A program made the position numbers and the translations under genes. From Demequina sp. NBRC 110052 (GTDB lineage Bacteria > Actinomycetota > Actinomycetes > Actinomycetales > Demequinaceae): a stretch of DNA of 64,000 bases. The stretch is taken from positions 744,001 to 808,000 of the forward strand of contig NZ_BBRI01000002.1 in assembly GCF_002090075.1 (NCBI RefSeq), given 5' to 3'. Below, piece by piece: positions 1-11,286 of the stretch (position 1 is the first letter of the stretch; every line of letters begins with the position of its first letter). The notes under the pieces are model-generated. The model did not search any database. It had not been told where the DNA came from and saw nothing but the letters and a program-made list of their open reading frames with translations.

Positions 1-1
1 C

Positions 2-502
2 CGCTCGCTCGCGTTCAACGTGCAGGGCTTCCGGGTCGCAGTGAACCCCTCCACGGGGTCCGTGAAGATCCTCCAGAGCGTGCAGGCTGCCGACGCCGGC
101 GTGGTCCTCAACCCCGCGCAGTGCCGCGGCCAGGTCGAGGGCGGCGTCGCTCAGGGCATCGGCTCGGCGCTGTACGAAGAGGTGCTCATCGGCGACGAGG
201 GCGCTCCCACGAACCCTGCGTTCCGCGTCTACCGCGTGCCGCAGATCGCGGACGTGCCCGTCACCGAGGTCTACTTCGCCGAGACTTCCGACGCGCTGGG
301 TCCGTTCGGCGCCAAGTCCATGTCCGAGTCGCCGTACAACCCCGTCGCACCCGCGCTCGCCAATGCGATCCGGCGTGCGATCGGAGCGCGACCCTACGAA
401 CTGCCGATGACGCGCGACCGCGTCTGGCGCCTCGCTCAGTCCACCTCCCCCGCGGTCCCGACTTCACCCCACCACCGAGACTCTCAGCCAGGCGCCTCAT
501 GA
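2..502 (+). CDS. Xanthine dehydrogenase molybdenum-binding subunit, C-terminal fragment
   Basis: This is the last 166 residues of a protein whose start lies outside the window; the frame is open from base 2. The visible part carries the C-terminal molybdopterin-binding hallmarks of the xanthine dehydrogenase/aldehyde oxidase family: NPAQCRGQVEGGVAQGIG followed by ALYEE, and then GPFGAKSMSESPYNP, where the family has its G-A-K-x-x-x-E active-site segment with the catalytic Glu. The tail after residue 135 is Pro/Ser-rich and not conserved. The enzyme oxidises hypoxanthine and xanthine to urate, feeding the uricase encoded at 8898. It is convergent with xdhC, whose stop lies 35 bp away. Assignment to xanthine rather than another aldehyde or purine rests on the ureide genes around it. 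Confidence 0.85.
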   Translation, partial: RSLAFNVQGFRVAVNPSTGSVKILQSVQAADAGVVLNPAQCRGQVEGGVAQGIGSALYEEVLIGDEGAPTNPAFRVYRVPQIADVPVTEVYFAETSDALGPFGAKSMSESPYNPVAPALANAIRRAIGARPYELPMTRDRVWRLAQSTSPAVPTSPHHRDSQPGAS

Positions 503-537
503 CTCCCGTCAGCGCGTCAGACGCTCACCCAGGGCCC

Positions 538-1482
538 TCACGCCTCCCGCGCGCGGTGAATCGGCCCGCGCCGCTCGCTCAGCCGCGCGCCACTCGCCCC
601 CGAGCGCTCCACGAGGATCTCCGCGACGATGGCGACTGCGGTCTCCGCGGGCGTCGATCCGCCAAGGTCCAGACCGATCGGCGACCTCATCCTCGCGAGC
701 TCGCTCTCGCTGAGCCCCGCCTCGCGCAGCAGCCCGATGCGACGCTCGTGCGTACGCCGCGAACCCATCGCGCCGACGTAGCCGGCCTCCGAACGCAGGG
801 CGAGCGCGAGCGTCGGGATGTCGAAGCGTTCCTCGTGCGTGAGCACACACACCACGTCGTTCGCGCTCAGCGTCTGCGAGCGGAGGTACCGATCGGGCCA
901 CATGGCGACCACCTCGTCGGCCTGCGGGAAGCGTGCCTCGGTCGCGAAGACCGGCCGCGCATCCACGACGGTAACGCGGTAGCCGAGCGCCTTCGCGGCG
1001 CTCGCGAGCGCGCCCGAGAAGTCGACGGCACCCACGATGATCATGCGCGGCGCCGCAGCACGCCTCAACGTGAAGACGCCCGACGCTCTGGCCGGGTCGC
1101 GCGGCACGTCCAGTTTGACATCGGCGCTGGTATCAAGGCTGTCGCGCAGCGCCTTGATGACCTCGGAGTCGCCCAGCTCGACACGCATCGCGACCACGCC
1201 GAGCGACCCTCCGCAGGCCAGCCCGGCGGCGTAGAGGTCGCCCTCGCCGCCCAGATCCACATCGATCAGACCGTCTTCGACGAGCACACGCTGGGCGAGG
1301 TCGTAGGCCTCGCCCTCGACGCAGCCGCCGCTGATGGACCCGATCGCACGCCCGTCGCGCGTGACCGCCATCGCGGAGCCCACTGCGCGCGGCGCCGAAC
1401 CGTGCACGGCCGTCACGACGACCACGCCCAGCGCATCGCCGGCATCCAGCTCGGCCAGCATCTCGCGGGCGATCTCGAACAC
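538..1482 (-). CDS. xdhC: XdhC/CoxI family molybdenum-cofactor maturation protein
   Basis: XdhC proteins bind molybdenum cofactor, promote its sulfuration and insert it into xanthine dehydrogenase. The N-terminal XdhC_CoxI domain (about residues 10-75) has the signature SISGGCVEGE. The C-terminal Rossmann-like domain (about 145-295) starts with RMIIVGAVDFSGALA and ends with YVGAMGSRRTHERR and SPIGLDLGG. The length of about 315 aa is normal. I chose GTG at 1482 because AGGAGG lies 7 nt before it; an ATG at 1488 is in frame but only one base from that ribosome site. It converges on the dehydrogenase fragment and diverges from allantoinase, which fits a shared purine-catabolism role. Confidence 0.88.
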   Translation of the reverse strand: MFEIAREMLAELDAGDALGVVVVTAVHGSAPRAVGSAMAVTRDGRAIGSISGGCVEGEAYDLAQRVLVEDGLIDVDLGGEGDLYAAGLACGGSLGVVAMRVELGDSEVIKALRDSLDTSADVKLDVPRDPARASGVFTLRRAAAPRMIIVGAVDFSGALASAAKALGYRVTVVDARPVFATEARFPQADEVVAMWPDRYLRSQTLSANDVVCVLTHEERFDIPTLALALRSEAGYVGAMGSRRTHERRIGLLREAGLSESELARMRSPIGLDLGGSTPAETAVAIVAEILVERSGASGARLSERRGPIHRAREA

Positions 1483-1535
1483 GTGCATCCCTCCTCAGTC
1501 GCCGCCAGTGTAGGCGCGGCGGCGCACCCGCCCAG

Positions 1536-1552
1536 CCCCAGCGTCGGGCATG
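1536..1552 (-). repeat. Recurring gene-border motif, copy 1
   Basis: The minus strand reads CATGCCCGACGCTGGGG, located between the divergent xdhC and allantoinase genes. The same 17 bases recur without change at 8705-8721, with near copies elsewhere (see findings). The core CCC...GGG arms could form a very small hairpin. Function unknown. Confidence 0.5.
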
Positions 1553-1600
1553 CCCCGCCGCGTGCGACCCCGAGACCGTCCCCGCTCCGGAGGCCCATTC

Positions 1601-2941
1601 ATGACTAATATCGACCTGGTGATCCGCGCCCCGCGCGCGGTCGTCGACGGCGCGGAGACTGCGGCCTCGGTCGCGATCTCGGGCGGCACGATCGTGGGGC
1701 TGGGCCCCGTGGACGCGCCGTGGCATGCCGCCGCCGAGCGCGTCCTGGCCGACGACGAGGTGCTGATCCCCGGCATCGTGGACACGCACGTGCACGTCAA
1801 CGAGCCCGGGCGCACCGAGTGGGAGGGCTTCGCGTCCGCGACCGCCGCTGCCGCCGCCGGAGGCGTCACGACGATCATCGACATGCCGCTGAACTCGATC
1901 CCGCCCACGACCACGCTCGACGCGCTCGAACTCAAGCGCTCGGTGGCTGCTCCCAAGGCGCGCGTCGATGTGGGCTTCTGGGGCGGCGCCATCCCGTCGT
2001 CGCTCGGGCATCTCCGCGATCTTCACGAGGCGGGGGTCTTCGGCTTCAAGTGCTTCCTCGCCCCCTCGGGCGTGGACGAGTTCCCCGAGCTCGACGCGGT
2101 CCAGCTGCGGTCCGCGATGGAGGAGATCGCCTCGTTCGGGGGGAGGCTCATCGTGCACGCGGAGGACCCGCGCCACCTGCACGAAGATGCACCCGGCACT
2201 GACCCCGTCGCGTTCGCCGGGACGCGGCCCGACGCGGCAGAGGTAGATGCGATCGGCGCCGTCATCGAGGGCGTCCGCGCCACGGGCGTGCGGGCGCACA
2301 TCCTGCACCTCTCATCCGCAGCGGCGCTGCCTGCGATCCGCGCGGCGAAGGCCGAGGGCCTGCCCCTGACGGTCGAGACCTGCCCCCACTACCTGACGTT
2401 CGACGCCGCCCACATCCCTGCCGGCGGCACGCAGTACAAGTGCTGCCCACCGATCCGCGACGAGGCGAATCGCGAGGCCCTGTGGGAGGCGCTGTTCGAC
2501 GGCACCATCGACATCGTCGCCTCGGACCACTCCCCCGCGACTGCGGATCTCAAGCTCGCGGGTGACGGCGACTTCGCGCTCGCATGGGGAGGCATCGCAG
2601 GACTCGAGGTGAGCCTCAGCGCGATCTGGACCGGGGCGTCGGCGCGGGGCCGTACGCTCGCCGACGTCGTCGGGTGGATGTCCACGGGAACAGCGACCTG
2701 GGCCGGGCTTGAGGCCAAGGGCGGCATCGCCGTGGGCAAGGATGCGGACCTCGTGGCCTTCGCGCCGGACGCCGAGCGCGTCATCCACGCGGGCGAACTG
2801 CACCACAAGAACCCTGTGACCGCATTCGACGGGCACGCCTTGCGCGGCGTCGCACGCACCACCTGGCTGCGCGGCACCGCGGTGCACGGCGAGGGCGCGG
2901 CGGGCAATTCCGAGGGCCGCCTGCTACTGCTTGGTACCTAG
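1601..2941 (+). CDS. allB: Allantoinase
   Basis: Allantoinase opens the hydantoin ring of allantoin to give allantoate. The 446-aa protein is a full-length cyclic amidohydrolase. The first metal site is DTHVHVNEPG (His63, His65); GVFGFKCFLAP carries Lys150, expected to be carboxylated and to bridge the two metals; further ligands are His186 (HAED), His236 (HLSS) and Asp309 (ASDHSP). CPHYLTF is typical of the allantoinase/dihydropyrimidinase group, and NEPGR..WEGF favours allantoinase. ATG at 1601 is preceded by GGAGG with 8-nt spacing; the frame is open further upstream but lacks a ribosome site. The last codons (WLRGT..HGEG) recur as a relic at 4044-4148, after the inserted gene 2997-3863. 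Confidence 0.93.
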   Translation: MTNIDLVIRAPRAVVDGAETAASVAISGGTIVGLGPVDAPWHAAAERVLADDEVLIPGIVDTHVHVNEPGRTEWEGFASATAAAAAGGVTTIIDMPLNSIPPTTTLDALELKRSVAAPKARVDVGFWGGAIPSSLGHLRDLHEAGVFGFKCFLAPSGVDEFPELDAVQLRSAMEEIASFGGRLIVHAEDPRHLHEDAPGTDPVAFAGTRPDAAEVDAIGAVIEGVRATGVRAHILHLSSAAALPAIRAAKAEGLPLTVETCPHYLTFDAAHIPAGGTQYKCCPPIRDEANREALWEALFDGTIDIVASDHSPATADLKLAGDGDFALAWGGIAGLEVSLSAIWTGASARGRTLADVVGWMSTGTATWAGLEAKGGIAVGKDADLVAFAPDAERVIHAGELHHKNPVTAFDGHALRGVARTTWLRGTAVHGEGAAGNSEGRLLLLGT

Positions 2942-2996
2942 TTCGGCACCCGCGTGGCGTCCCACACGGCGGCTCCGAGAGCCCGAGGCGGTCGGG

Positions 2997-3863
2997 CTAC
3001 CGGACGGCTCGACGCACGCGACGAGTACCCCAGAGAATCAACTCAACCAACGACGTCGCAGCTACTGCGGCGAAGACTCCCGCGAGGAAGAGTCTCGCAG
3101 GCTCACCGCGGACTTGGGTGGTGTTGATCCCAACGAGAGTGTGCCGAGGCAAGAACCCGTGCGTCTCTTCGGCAAGCAATGCATAGGTTACGACGACGTC
3201 GCCACCCACAGTCACGATCGGATCCAATTCGCCTGACCAGTCGTAGAACACTGGAAGTGACGGGTCAGCGTAGCCAGCAACGACGTGCGCCCCCTCGGCG
3301 ATCGGAGTGTCGTAGCCGACGACGAGCGTAGGGACCGCCGCAACGCACTCGCGTTCGGAGCACTCGAGCCCGGGCAGGTACCAATGGCTGCGCTCGTCGG
3401 CGGAGACCGAAGGCGCACCGCCGAGGGAGACCACGCCAGTCACGACGGCACCATCAGGGGTGCCCGTCCATTCCGACACCACTGAGACCCTGCTTCTCAC
3501 CAGCGACTGGCCCTGTGCTACTTCCGTGGATACAGCGCAGTTGTCTGGTTCACAAACAACATCGCTTGCAGAGAGCACACGCTCCAAGAACACGAGCTCA
3601 ATCTGAGCCTCGGTCCCCACAGCAGTCGACTCTCCAGTCCATGCGGTGACCGCAATATCGACTGGGTCTTCGAGCCCGAGCGCCAAGTCGGTACCGCCAA
3701 CAAGTACAAGCGCGTCCGCAACGCTCGCATCGCTGTTCACCGCGGCAAGCAAAGGTGCACGCGGCTCAACTGCCTCAGCCGCTGGGAAGAGTCCCCAAGC
3801 GAGGAGCGATGACCCGACGAGAAGCATGAGCGCCACGGCCGGGCGGGAAACCAAGATCCTCAC
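2997..3863 (-). CDS. Hypothetical membrane-anchored protein with two TM segments
   Basis: I do not recognise this protein. From the GTG at 3863 it is 288 aa. It has an N-terminal hydrophobic segment (about residues 5-24), a mostly polar and probably extracytoplasmic middle with two closely spaced Cys pairs (CEPDNC and CSERECV), a second hydrophobic segment near residues 258-278, and an Arg-rich tail (RRVRRAVR) that should be cytoplasmic. The frame continues upstream to 4043, but that part has no membrane or secretion logic and no ribosome site; GTG 3863 or the TTG three codons later is the likelier start. Base composition looks less GC-rich than the flanking catabolic genes. It sits exactly between the allantoinase 3' end and a diverged second copy of that end, so it looks inserted. 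Confidence 0.6.
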   Translation of the reverse strand: MRILVSRPAVALMLLVGSSLLAWGLFPAAEAVEPRAPLLAAVNSDASVADALVLVGGTDLALGLEDPVDIAVTAWTGESTAVGTEAQIELVFLERVLSASDVVCEPDNCAVSTEVAQGQSLVRSRVSVVSEWTGTPDGAVVTGVVSLGGAPSVSADERSHWYLPGLECSERECVAAVPTLVVGYDTPIAEGAHVVAGYADPSLPVFYDWSGELDPIVTVGGDVVVTYALLAEETHGFLPRHTLVGINTTQVRGEPARLFLAGVFAAVAATSLVELILWGTRRVRRAVR

Positions 3864-4043
3864 GACCGCATGTAGCCGATGAGCTGTTCGCACAGGCGAG
3901 ATGCTACGCGACCCCTCACCGGGAGGGCTCGGTCTCGGTACCCGAAGACGGGAGCAGCGATGGCACGCACCTCGATGGACGCGTGCACTGCACGCTTTCG
4001 CCAGGGAACCGACCGCGGGTACGAACCAGTTCGAAGGCGGCAC

Positions 4044-4148
4044 GGCTACGGCGCACGCGTGATCCGCGTCACGTGGCTGCGCGGCACCGTGGTCAATGGC
4101 GAGGGCCCGGCCGAGCAGCCAACGGGCTCGTTGCTGGAACGAACCTAG
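4044..4148 (+). pseudogene. Relic of an allantoinase 3' end
   Basis: In this frame the DNA encodes IRVTWLRGTVVNGEGPAE and then ends in a TAG. The intact allantoinase ends with ARTTWLRGTAVHGEGAAG, also shortly before TAG. Sixteen bases, TGGCTGCGCGGCACCG, are identical at 2864-2879 and 4074-4089. Similarity fades upstream of about 4044, and there is no start codon or domain, so this is a leftover and not a gene. It may mark the far edge of an insertion in the allantoinase 3' end or a decayed second allantoinase. Confidence 0.7.
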
Positions 4149-4384
4149 GCATCGACGCGGCTACGCGCCTGCACCAGGAGCGCAACGCCGAGGAGAACCA
4201 GCACGAGCGAGGCGCCGACACCGAACATCGAGGTGAGGGTCAGCGTCGGCAGTTCGGCTCCCTGGAACGCGCCATCCGACTCGGGCCGGTCGGCCACCAC
4301 TCCCAGGATGTACCCGTGGGCGATCCACGCTGCGCCGGTCAGCGCGCCCAGCACGACACAGATGACGCCTGCTATACGGTTCAT
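4145..4384 (-). CDS. Small membrane protein, two TM segments
   Basis: This 79-aa protein has two hydrophobic helices (about residues 3-24 and 50-72) separated by a polar loop containing DRPESDGAFQGAELP, and a short basic tail (QARSRVDA). I chose ATG 4384 because the helix starts there directly; the frame is open to 4444, but the extra N-terminus is polar and unlike a membrane protein. I recognise no family. It converges on the allantoinase relic: the two stop codons overlap in the sequence CTAG. The role is unknown. Confidence 0.5.
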   Translation of the reverse strand: MNRIAGVICVVLGALTGAAWIAHGYILGVVADRPESDGAFQGAELPTLTLTSMFGVGASLVLVLLGVALLVQARSRVDA

Positions 4385-4576
4385 TCCTGCAGTGTGGCAC
4401 GCGGGCTCGCGATCACTTCGCGGCCGCTGCGCGCTGGTAGCCATTCAGCGCTGCTGAGGAGGCAGTTTCCAACGCTCAGTGACTACCAGGAGACAGCGGG
4501 GTGCGCGGGCGCGGGCGGAGGGCGCGGGGCTACGTGCACGCAGGCACGCGGGCGTGCGGATCAGGCGCCGGACGCA

Positions 4577-4612
4577 CCGAGGGCCCCGGCGCTTGCGCGC
4601 TGGGGCCCTCGG
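4577..4612 (-). terminator. Terminator hairpin after nrdF
   Basis: CGAGGGCCCC (4578-4587) pairs with GGGGCCCTCG (4602-4611), with a nested GCGC/GCGC in the loop. It lies 22 bp past the nrdF stop. There is no U-run, as is common for GC-rich actinobacterial terminators. Confidence 0.7.
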
Positions 4613-4634
4613 CTGCTGATGGACTCGCTAGGGC

Positions 4635-7766
<3,132 letters not shown>

Positions 7767-7770
<4 letters not shown>

Positions 7771-8168
7771 TGTTGCTTCCACAGCACATCCAATCCATTG
7801 CGGACGGCTTCCACGTCGTCCTGTGTTCCGAAGAGTTCGAACTTGTACAGGTGCGGCACCTTGCACTTGGCGGCGACGATGTCGCCGGCGATGCAGTACG
7901 CCTCACCGAAGTTGGTGTTGCCCGCGGTGATCACTCCCCTGATGAGCGAGCGGTTGTGCTCGTCGTTCAGGAATTTGATGACCTGCTTGGGCACTGCGCC
8001 CTTGTCGTTGCCGCCGCCGTAGGTGGGGACGACGAGCACGTAGGGCTCGTCCACCTTGAGCGGAGCGTCGGTCGGGTAGAGCGGGATGCGCTCGGCGGGG
8101 ACCCCGAGCTTCTCGACGAACCTCTTGGTGTTGCCCGAGGTCGAGGAGAAGTAGACGAGGGAGGCCAC
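7767..8168 (-). CDS. nrdI: Flavodoxin-like NrdI, ribonucleotide reductase assembly protein
   Basis: NrdI is a flavodoxin-like protein that generates the oxidant needed to build the dimanganese-tyrosyl cofactor of NrdF. The 133-aa product begins [14 protein letters not shown], the FMN phosphate-binding loop, followed by [10 protein letters not shown] and the [17 protein letters not shown] segment typical of NrdI. It starts with GTG, 11 nt after the nrdH stop, and its own stop overlaps the nrdE start by 4 nt. Second gene of nrdHIEF. Confidence 0.95.
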
Positions 8169-8179
8169 GGGAGGTTCCG

Positions 8180-8416
8180 TCAGGAGGCGACCCGCTCGGC
8201 CAGCGCGGCGATGCGGTCGGGCTGGAAGCCTGACCAGTGCTCGTCGCCCGCGATGACCACGGGGGCCTGGAGGTAGCCGAGCTCCATGACGGTGTTGTAG
8301 GCGTCCTGGTCCTCGGTGACGTCGAAGATCTCGAACTCGATCTCGGCGCGCTCAAGCGCCCTCTTGGTGGCGGTGCACTGCACGCAGGCGGGCTTCGAGT
8401 AGACCGAGATCGTCAT
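8180..8416 (-). CDS. nrdH: Glutaredoxin-like NrdH redoxin
   Basis: NrdH is the small thioredoxin-reductase-dependent redoxin that reduces NrdE. The 78-aa protein has the active-site motif CVQC near the N-terminus ([19 protein letters not shown]), the cis-Pro region LQAPVVIAG, and the NrdH hallmark WSGFQPDRI near the C-terminus. ATG 8416 has AAAGGAAG just upstream; the longer frame to 8485 runs into the promoter and is rejected. First gene of the operon, downstream of paired NrdR boxes. Confidence 0.95.
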   Translation of the reverse strand: MTISVYSKPACVQCTATKRALERAEIEFEIFDVTEDQDAYNTVMELGYLQAPVVIAGDEHWSGFQPDRIAALAERVAS

Positions 8417-8456
8417 GAGGCTTCCTTTCGAGGTGTCGTCCCTGGCGGGGCGAGCA

Positions 8457-8504
8457 ACACTATATATGGGGTGTTGGCGCGTCAACCGGCACTAGATGGT
8501 GTGT
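8457..8504 (-). promoter_or_regulatory. nrdHIEF promoter with two NrdR boxes
   Basis: On the minus strand box 1 is ACCCCATATATAGTGT (8472-8457) and box 2 is ACACACCATCTAGTGC (8504-8489). Both resemble the NrdR consensus acaCwAtATATwgtGT (14/16 and 12/16), and their starts are 32 bp apart, three helical turns, the usual tandem layout. A -35 TTGACG (8485-8480) and -10 TATAGT (8464-8459) place box 1 over the -10. NrdR would repress the operon when dATP is high. Confidence 0.8.
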
Positions 8505-8897
8505 CACTAGGAAAACAGTGCCAGAGGGGTCTGACATTGCCCTCGCCCCGCACGGAGCGCCTGCGACACGCCGCACGCGACACGCCCGACACGCCGCCCG
8601 GCGACACGCCGAGCCGCTCCCCACCACCCGACAGATTGCGGTCAGCGACGCTTCGAACGCCGACTGGCGCGACAGATTGCACCGAGCGCCGGAGACCCAC
8701 CCGACCCCAGCGTCGGGCATGCGCCGCGCTGCCGACACCGCCCGAAATGTAGATGTAATCAACACGATCTACCGTGAGACTGCGCGTTTCGGGCGCGTGA
8801 ATTCTCCCGAGCGCCCCTGGAACCGCACGGGGCCGCCCGCCAGGATGGTGGACGGCCCCATGCGACCCCGGGGCCCGCAGCAAGAAAGGCCACAGTC
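8505..8897. other. Gene-free region before uricase with short repeats
   Basis: No credible gene is seen in these 393 bases. They hold four direct copies of CGACACGCC (8564, 8578, 8587, 8602), two copies of CGACAGATTGC 41 bp apart (8629 and 8670), one copy of the recurring border motif (8705-8721), and an inverted repeat GTAGAT-N12-ATCTAC (8749-8772). The last is the best candidate for an operator of the uricase operon; no regulator gene lies next to it. Confidence 0.4.
8705..8721 (-). repeat. Recurring gene-border motif, copy 2
   Basis: The minus strand reads CATGCCCGACGCTGGGG, identical to 1552-1536; with one more flanking base the two agree over 18 bp. It lies between the nrd promoter and uricase. 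Confidence 0.5.
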
Positions 8898-9812
8898 ATG
8901 GCGATCGTCCTCGGTGACCACCAGTACGGCAAGGCGGAGAACCGCGTGGTGCGGATCGTCCGCGACTCCCCCCGCCACGAGATTCGCGACATCAACGTGT
9001 CCTCGTGCCTGCGCGGCCGCTTCGATGACGCGCACCTCACCGGCGACCAGGCCACGGTGCTGCCCACGGACACCCAGAAGCAGACCATCTACGCGTACGC
9101 CAAGACCGTGGGGCTCACGAGCCTCGAGCGCTACGCCTACGCGCTCGCGACCCACTTCGTCGATGACGTGGAGCCCGTGGACCAGGCGCGCCTCGAGCTC
9201 GAGGAGTTCGCGTGGGACCGTGTCTCGGTCGAGGGATCCGAGCATGACTTCACGTGGGTGCGCGACGGCCAGGAGGTACGCCTGGTCTCCGTCACCACGG
9301 AGGGCACGCCCGACGCTCGGCGCACCTGGATCACCGGCGGCCTCAAGGACCTGACGATCCTGAAGTCGTCCGGCTCCGAGTTCCACGGCTTCCTCGAGGA
9401 CGAGTACACGGTGCTCGAGCCGACGAGCGACCGCATCATGGCGACCTCGCTCGAGGCCCGCTGGCGGTTCGGCGACGTGGACGTCGTGACCTTCGACTTC
9501 GACGCCGCGTACGCCGCGATCAAGACCGCGCTCGTGGAGACCTTCGCGTCTCACCACTCGCTCGCGCTCCAGCAGACGCTGTTCGAGATGGGCAAGGCCG
9601 CACTCGAGGCCGTGCCGGAGCTCGTCGAGGTGCGCCTCATCGCCCCCAACAAGCACCACTTCGCCTACGACCTCGCGCGCTTCGGCATCGACAACGCCAA
9701 CGAGGTCTTCCACGCTGACGACCGCCCCTACGGCCTCATCCAGGCCTCGGTCACCCGTGACGACGCGCCCGACGCCGGCCCCGCCTGGCAGCAGTACTCC
9801 GGCCTGGTCTGA
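8898..9812 (+). CDS. pucL: Urate oxidase (cofactor-independent uricase)
   Basis: Uricase oxidises urate to 5-hydroxyisourate with O2, without metal or flavin. The 304-aa protein has the two-fold T-fold architecture of the family. The catalytic Lys is Lys12 (HQYGKAENRVV), the catalytic Thr is in LPTDTQKQT (Thr57, Asp58), and the NKHH motif at 251-254 supplies the active-site His. The start ATG has AAGAAAGG upstream. The next gene (guanine deaminase) starts one base after its stop, so the two are cotranscribed and probably translationally coupled. UraH and UraD for the next two steps are at 24.4-25.2 kb. Confidence 0.95.
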   Translation: MAIVLGDHQYGKAENRVVRIVRDSPRHEIRDINVSSCLRGRFDDAHLTGDQATVLPTDTQKQTIYAYAKTVGLTSLERYAYALATHFVDDVEPVDQARLELEEFAWDRVSVEGSEHDFTWVRDGQEVRLVSVTTEGTPDARRTWITGGLKDLTILKSSGSEFHGFLEDEYTVLEPTSDRIMATSLEARWRFGDVDVVTFDFDAAYAAIKTALVETFASHHSLALQQTLFEMGKAALEAVPELVEVRLIAPNKHHFAYDLARFGIDNANEVFHADDRPYGLIQASVTRDDAPDAGPAWQQYSGLV

Positions 9813-9813
9813 G

Positions 9814-11283
9814 GTGAGCACCGCCTACCGCCGGGTTCCGCTGGCACCTGGCCTTCCAGTCGGGCCTGCGGATCCGGGCGGGACGCGCGTGTACCGCGCC
9901 CACATCTTCCACATCGCAGGCTCCCCCGCGCAGGAGACTGTCGCCGCGCACCTCGTGTCCCTGCCCGACGGTGCGCTCGCCGTAGACGCCGACGGTCGGG
10001 TCGCGTGGGTGGGGCCGTTCGACGCGCTGCCCGCGGACTACGCCGACGCGCCGGTCACCCGGGCGGACTACCTGATCCCCGGCTTCGTCGACGGGCACGT
10101 GCACTACCCCCAGTCGTACGCGACCGCGGCGCACGGCGGCGGCCAACTGCTCGAGTGGCTGGACCACTGCATCTTCCCCACCGAGGGGCAGTTCGCCGAC
10201 CCCGACTTCGCGCATCAGGCCGCGAGGTACTTCATCCGACGCCGCATCGCCGCCGGCACCACCTCGGCGATGGTCTTCGGCTCCGCCTTCCCGGTCGCCC
10301 AGGACGCGCTGTACGAGGGGACGTTGCGCTCTGGTCTGAGGACTGTGTCCGGTCGCGGCGTGCAGACCGTGGGGCCGTCCGCCGCCGCGGCGCTCATCAC
10401 CGGCGAGCGCGAGGCGATCGACCTGGTCGCGGACGAGATCGACCGTTGGCACGCCGTCGACACCGGCGACCCGCGCACCGCGCGCGTGCAGGTGGGCATC
10501 GTGCCGCGCTTCTCGCTGTCGGTGACGCGCCGCACGCTCGCCGCCATGGGCGAGCTCTACGACGGCGTGCGCGACCGCGGCGTGTACTTTCACTCGCACC
10601 TCAACGAGAACAACCGCAAGGGCGACGGTGAGATCGCCGCGGTGCTCGGCGCGTACGGGACCGAGTCCTACCTGGACACCTACGACGGCCGCTTCGAGGA
10701 GGGTTCACGCGTAGGCGGCTCGTCGTTGTTGGGCCGACGCTCCACGCTCGCGCATGCGGTGCACTGCCAGCCCTCCGAACTGGAGCGCATGGCCGAGACC
10801 GGCACCTCGATCGCCCACTGCCCCACGTCGCAACTGTTCTTGGGCTCCGGGACCATGCCCTGGCGTCGGACTGTTGCCGCGGGAGTGAACATCGGGCTCG
10901 GCACGGACATCGGCGCGGGCGACGAGTGGCTCATCTCCCGCGTGGCGGGCGACGCGTACAAGGTCCACATCTCCGAGGACGGCGATGCGGGCACCGCGCT
11001 GCACCCCGCCGAGCTGCTGTTCGCCGCGACCCTCGCGGGCGCCCGGGCGCTCGACATGGAGCACGCCTACGGCAATTTCGACGTGGGCAAGGACGCGGAC
11101 TTCCTGCTGATCGAGAAGGAACGCTGGGAGCCGCTGCACGGCATGCTCACCATGGGCATCCGCTCGGACGACGAGGAACAGGCCACGGAGGAGGAGCTGT
11201 TCACCCTGCTCATGGGATTGCGCCAGCCGGCCATCGCGGGCGTCTATGTGCAGGGTCGCCAGGTCGTGGCGCCCGAGCTCTAG
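9814..11283 (+). CDS. guaD: Guanine deaminase (amidohydrolase family)
   Basis: This converts guanine to xanthine, or performs a closely related deamination. The 489-aa metal-dependent amidohydrolase has the first zinc motif GFVDGHVHYPQ (His95, His97), the guanine-deaminase-like HSHLNEN (residues 260-266), and GLGTDIGAG with the metal/catalytic Asp365. I chose GTG 9814 because it follows the uricase TGA by a single base; the frame extends upstream inside uricase without a ribosome site. Pairing with uricase supports a purine substrate. 8-oxoguanine deaminase is the main alternative, but the HLNEN segment argues for guanine. Confidence 0.85.
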   Translation: MSTAYRRVPLAPGLPVGPADPGGTRVYRAHIFHIAGSPAQETVAAHLVSLPDGALAVDADGRVAWVGPFDALPADYADAPVTRADYLIPGFVDGHVHYPQSYATAAHGGGQLLEWLDHCIFPTEGQFADPDFAHQAARYFIRRRIAAGTTSAMVFGSAFPVAQDALYEGTLRSGLRTVSGRGVQTVGPSAAAALITGEREAIDLVADEIDRWHAVDTGDPRTARVQVGIVPRFSLSVTRRTLAAMGELYDGVRDRGVYFHSHLNENNRKGDGEIAAVLGAYGTESYLDTYDGRFEEGSRVGGSSLLGRRSTLAHAVHCQPSELERMAETGTSIAHCPTSQLFLGSGTMPWRRTVAAGVNIGLGTDIGAGDEWLISRVAGDAYKVHISEDGDAGTALHPAELLFAATLAGARALDMEHAYGNFDVGKDADFLLIEKERWEPLHGMLTMGIRSDDEEQATEEELFTLLMGLRQPAIAGVYVQGRQVVAPEL

Positions 11284-11286
11284 CGG

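Noticed and set aside
121-1608. A 495-codon plus-strand frame across the dehydrogenase end and xdhC
   Set aside because: Arg/His/Pro-rich shadow with no motif; it conflicts with two well-supported genes.
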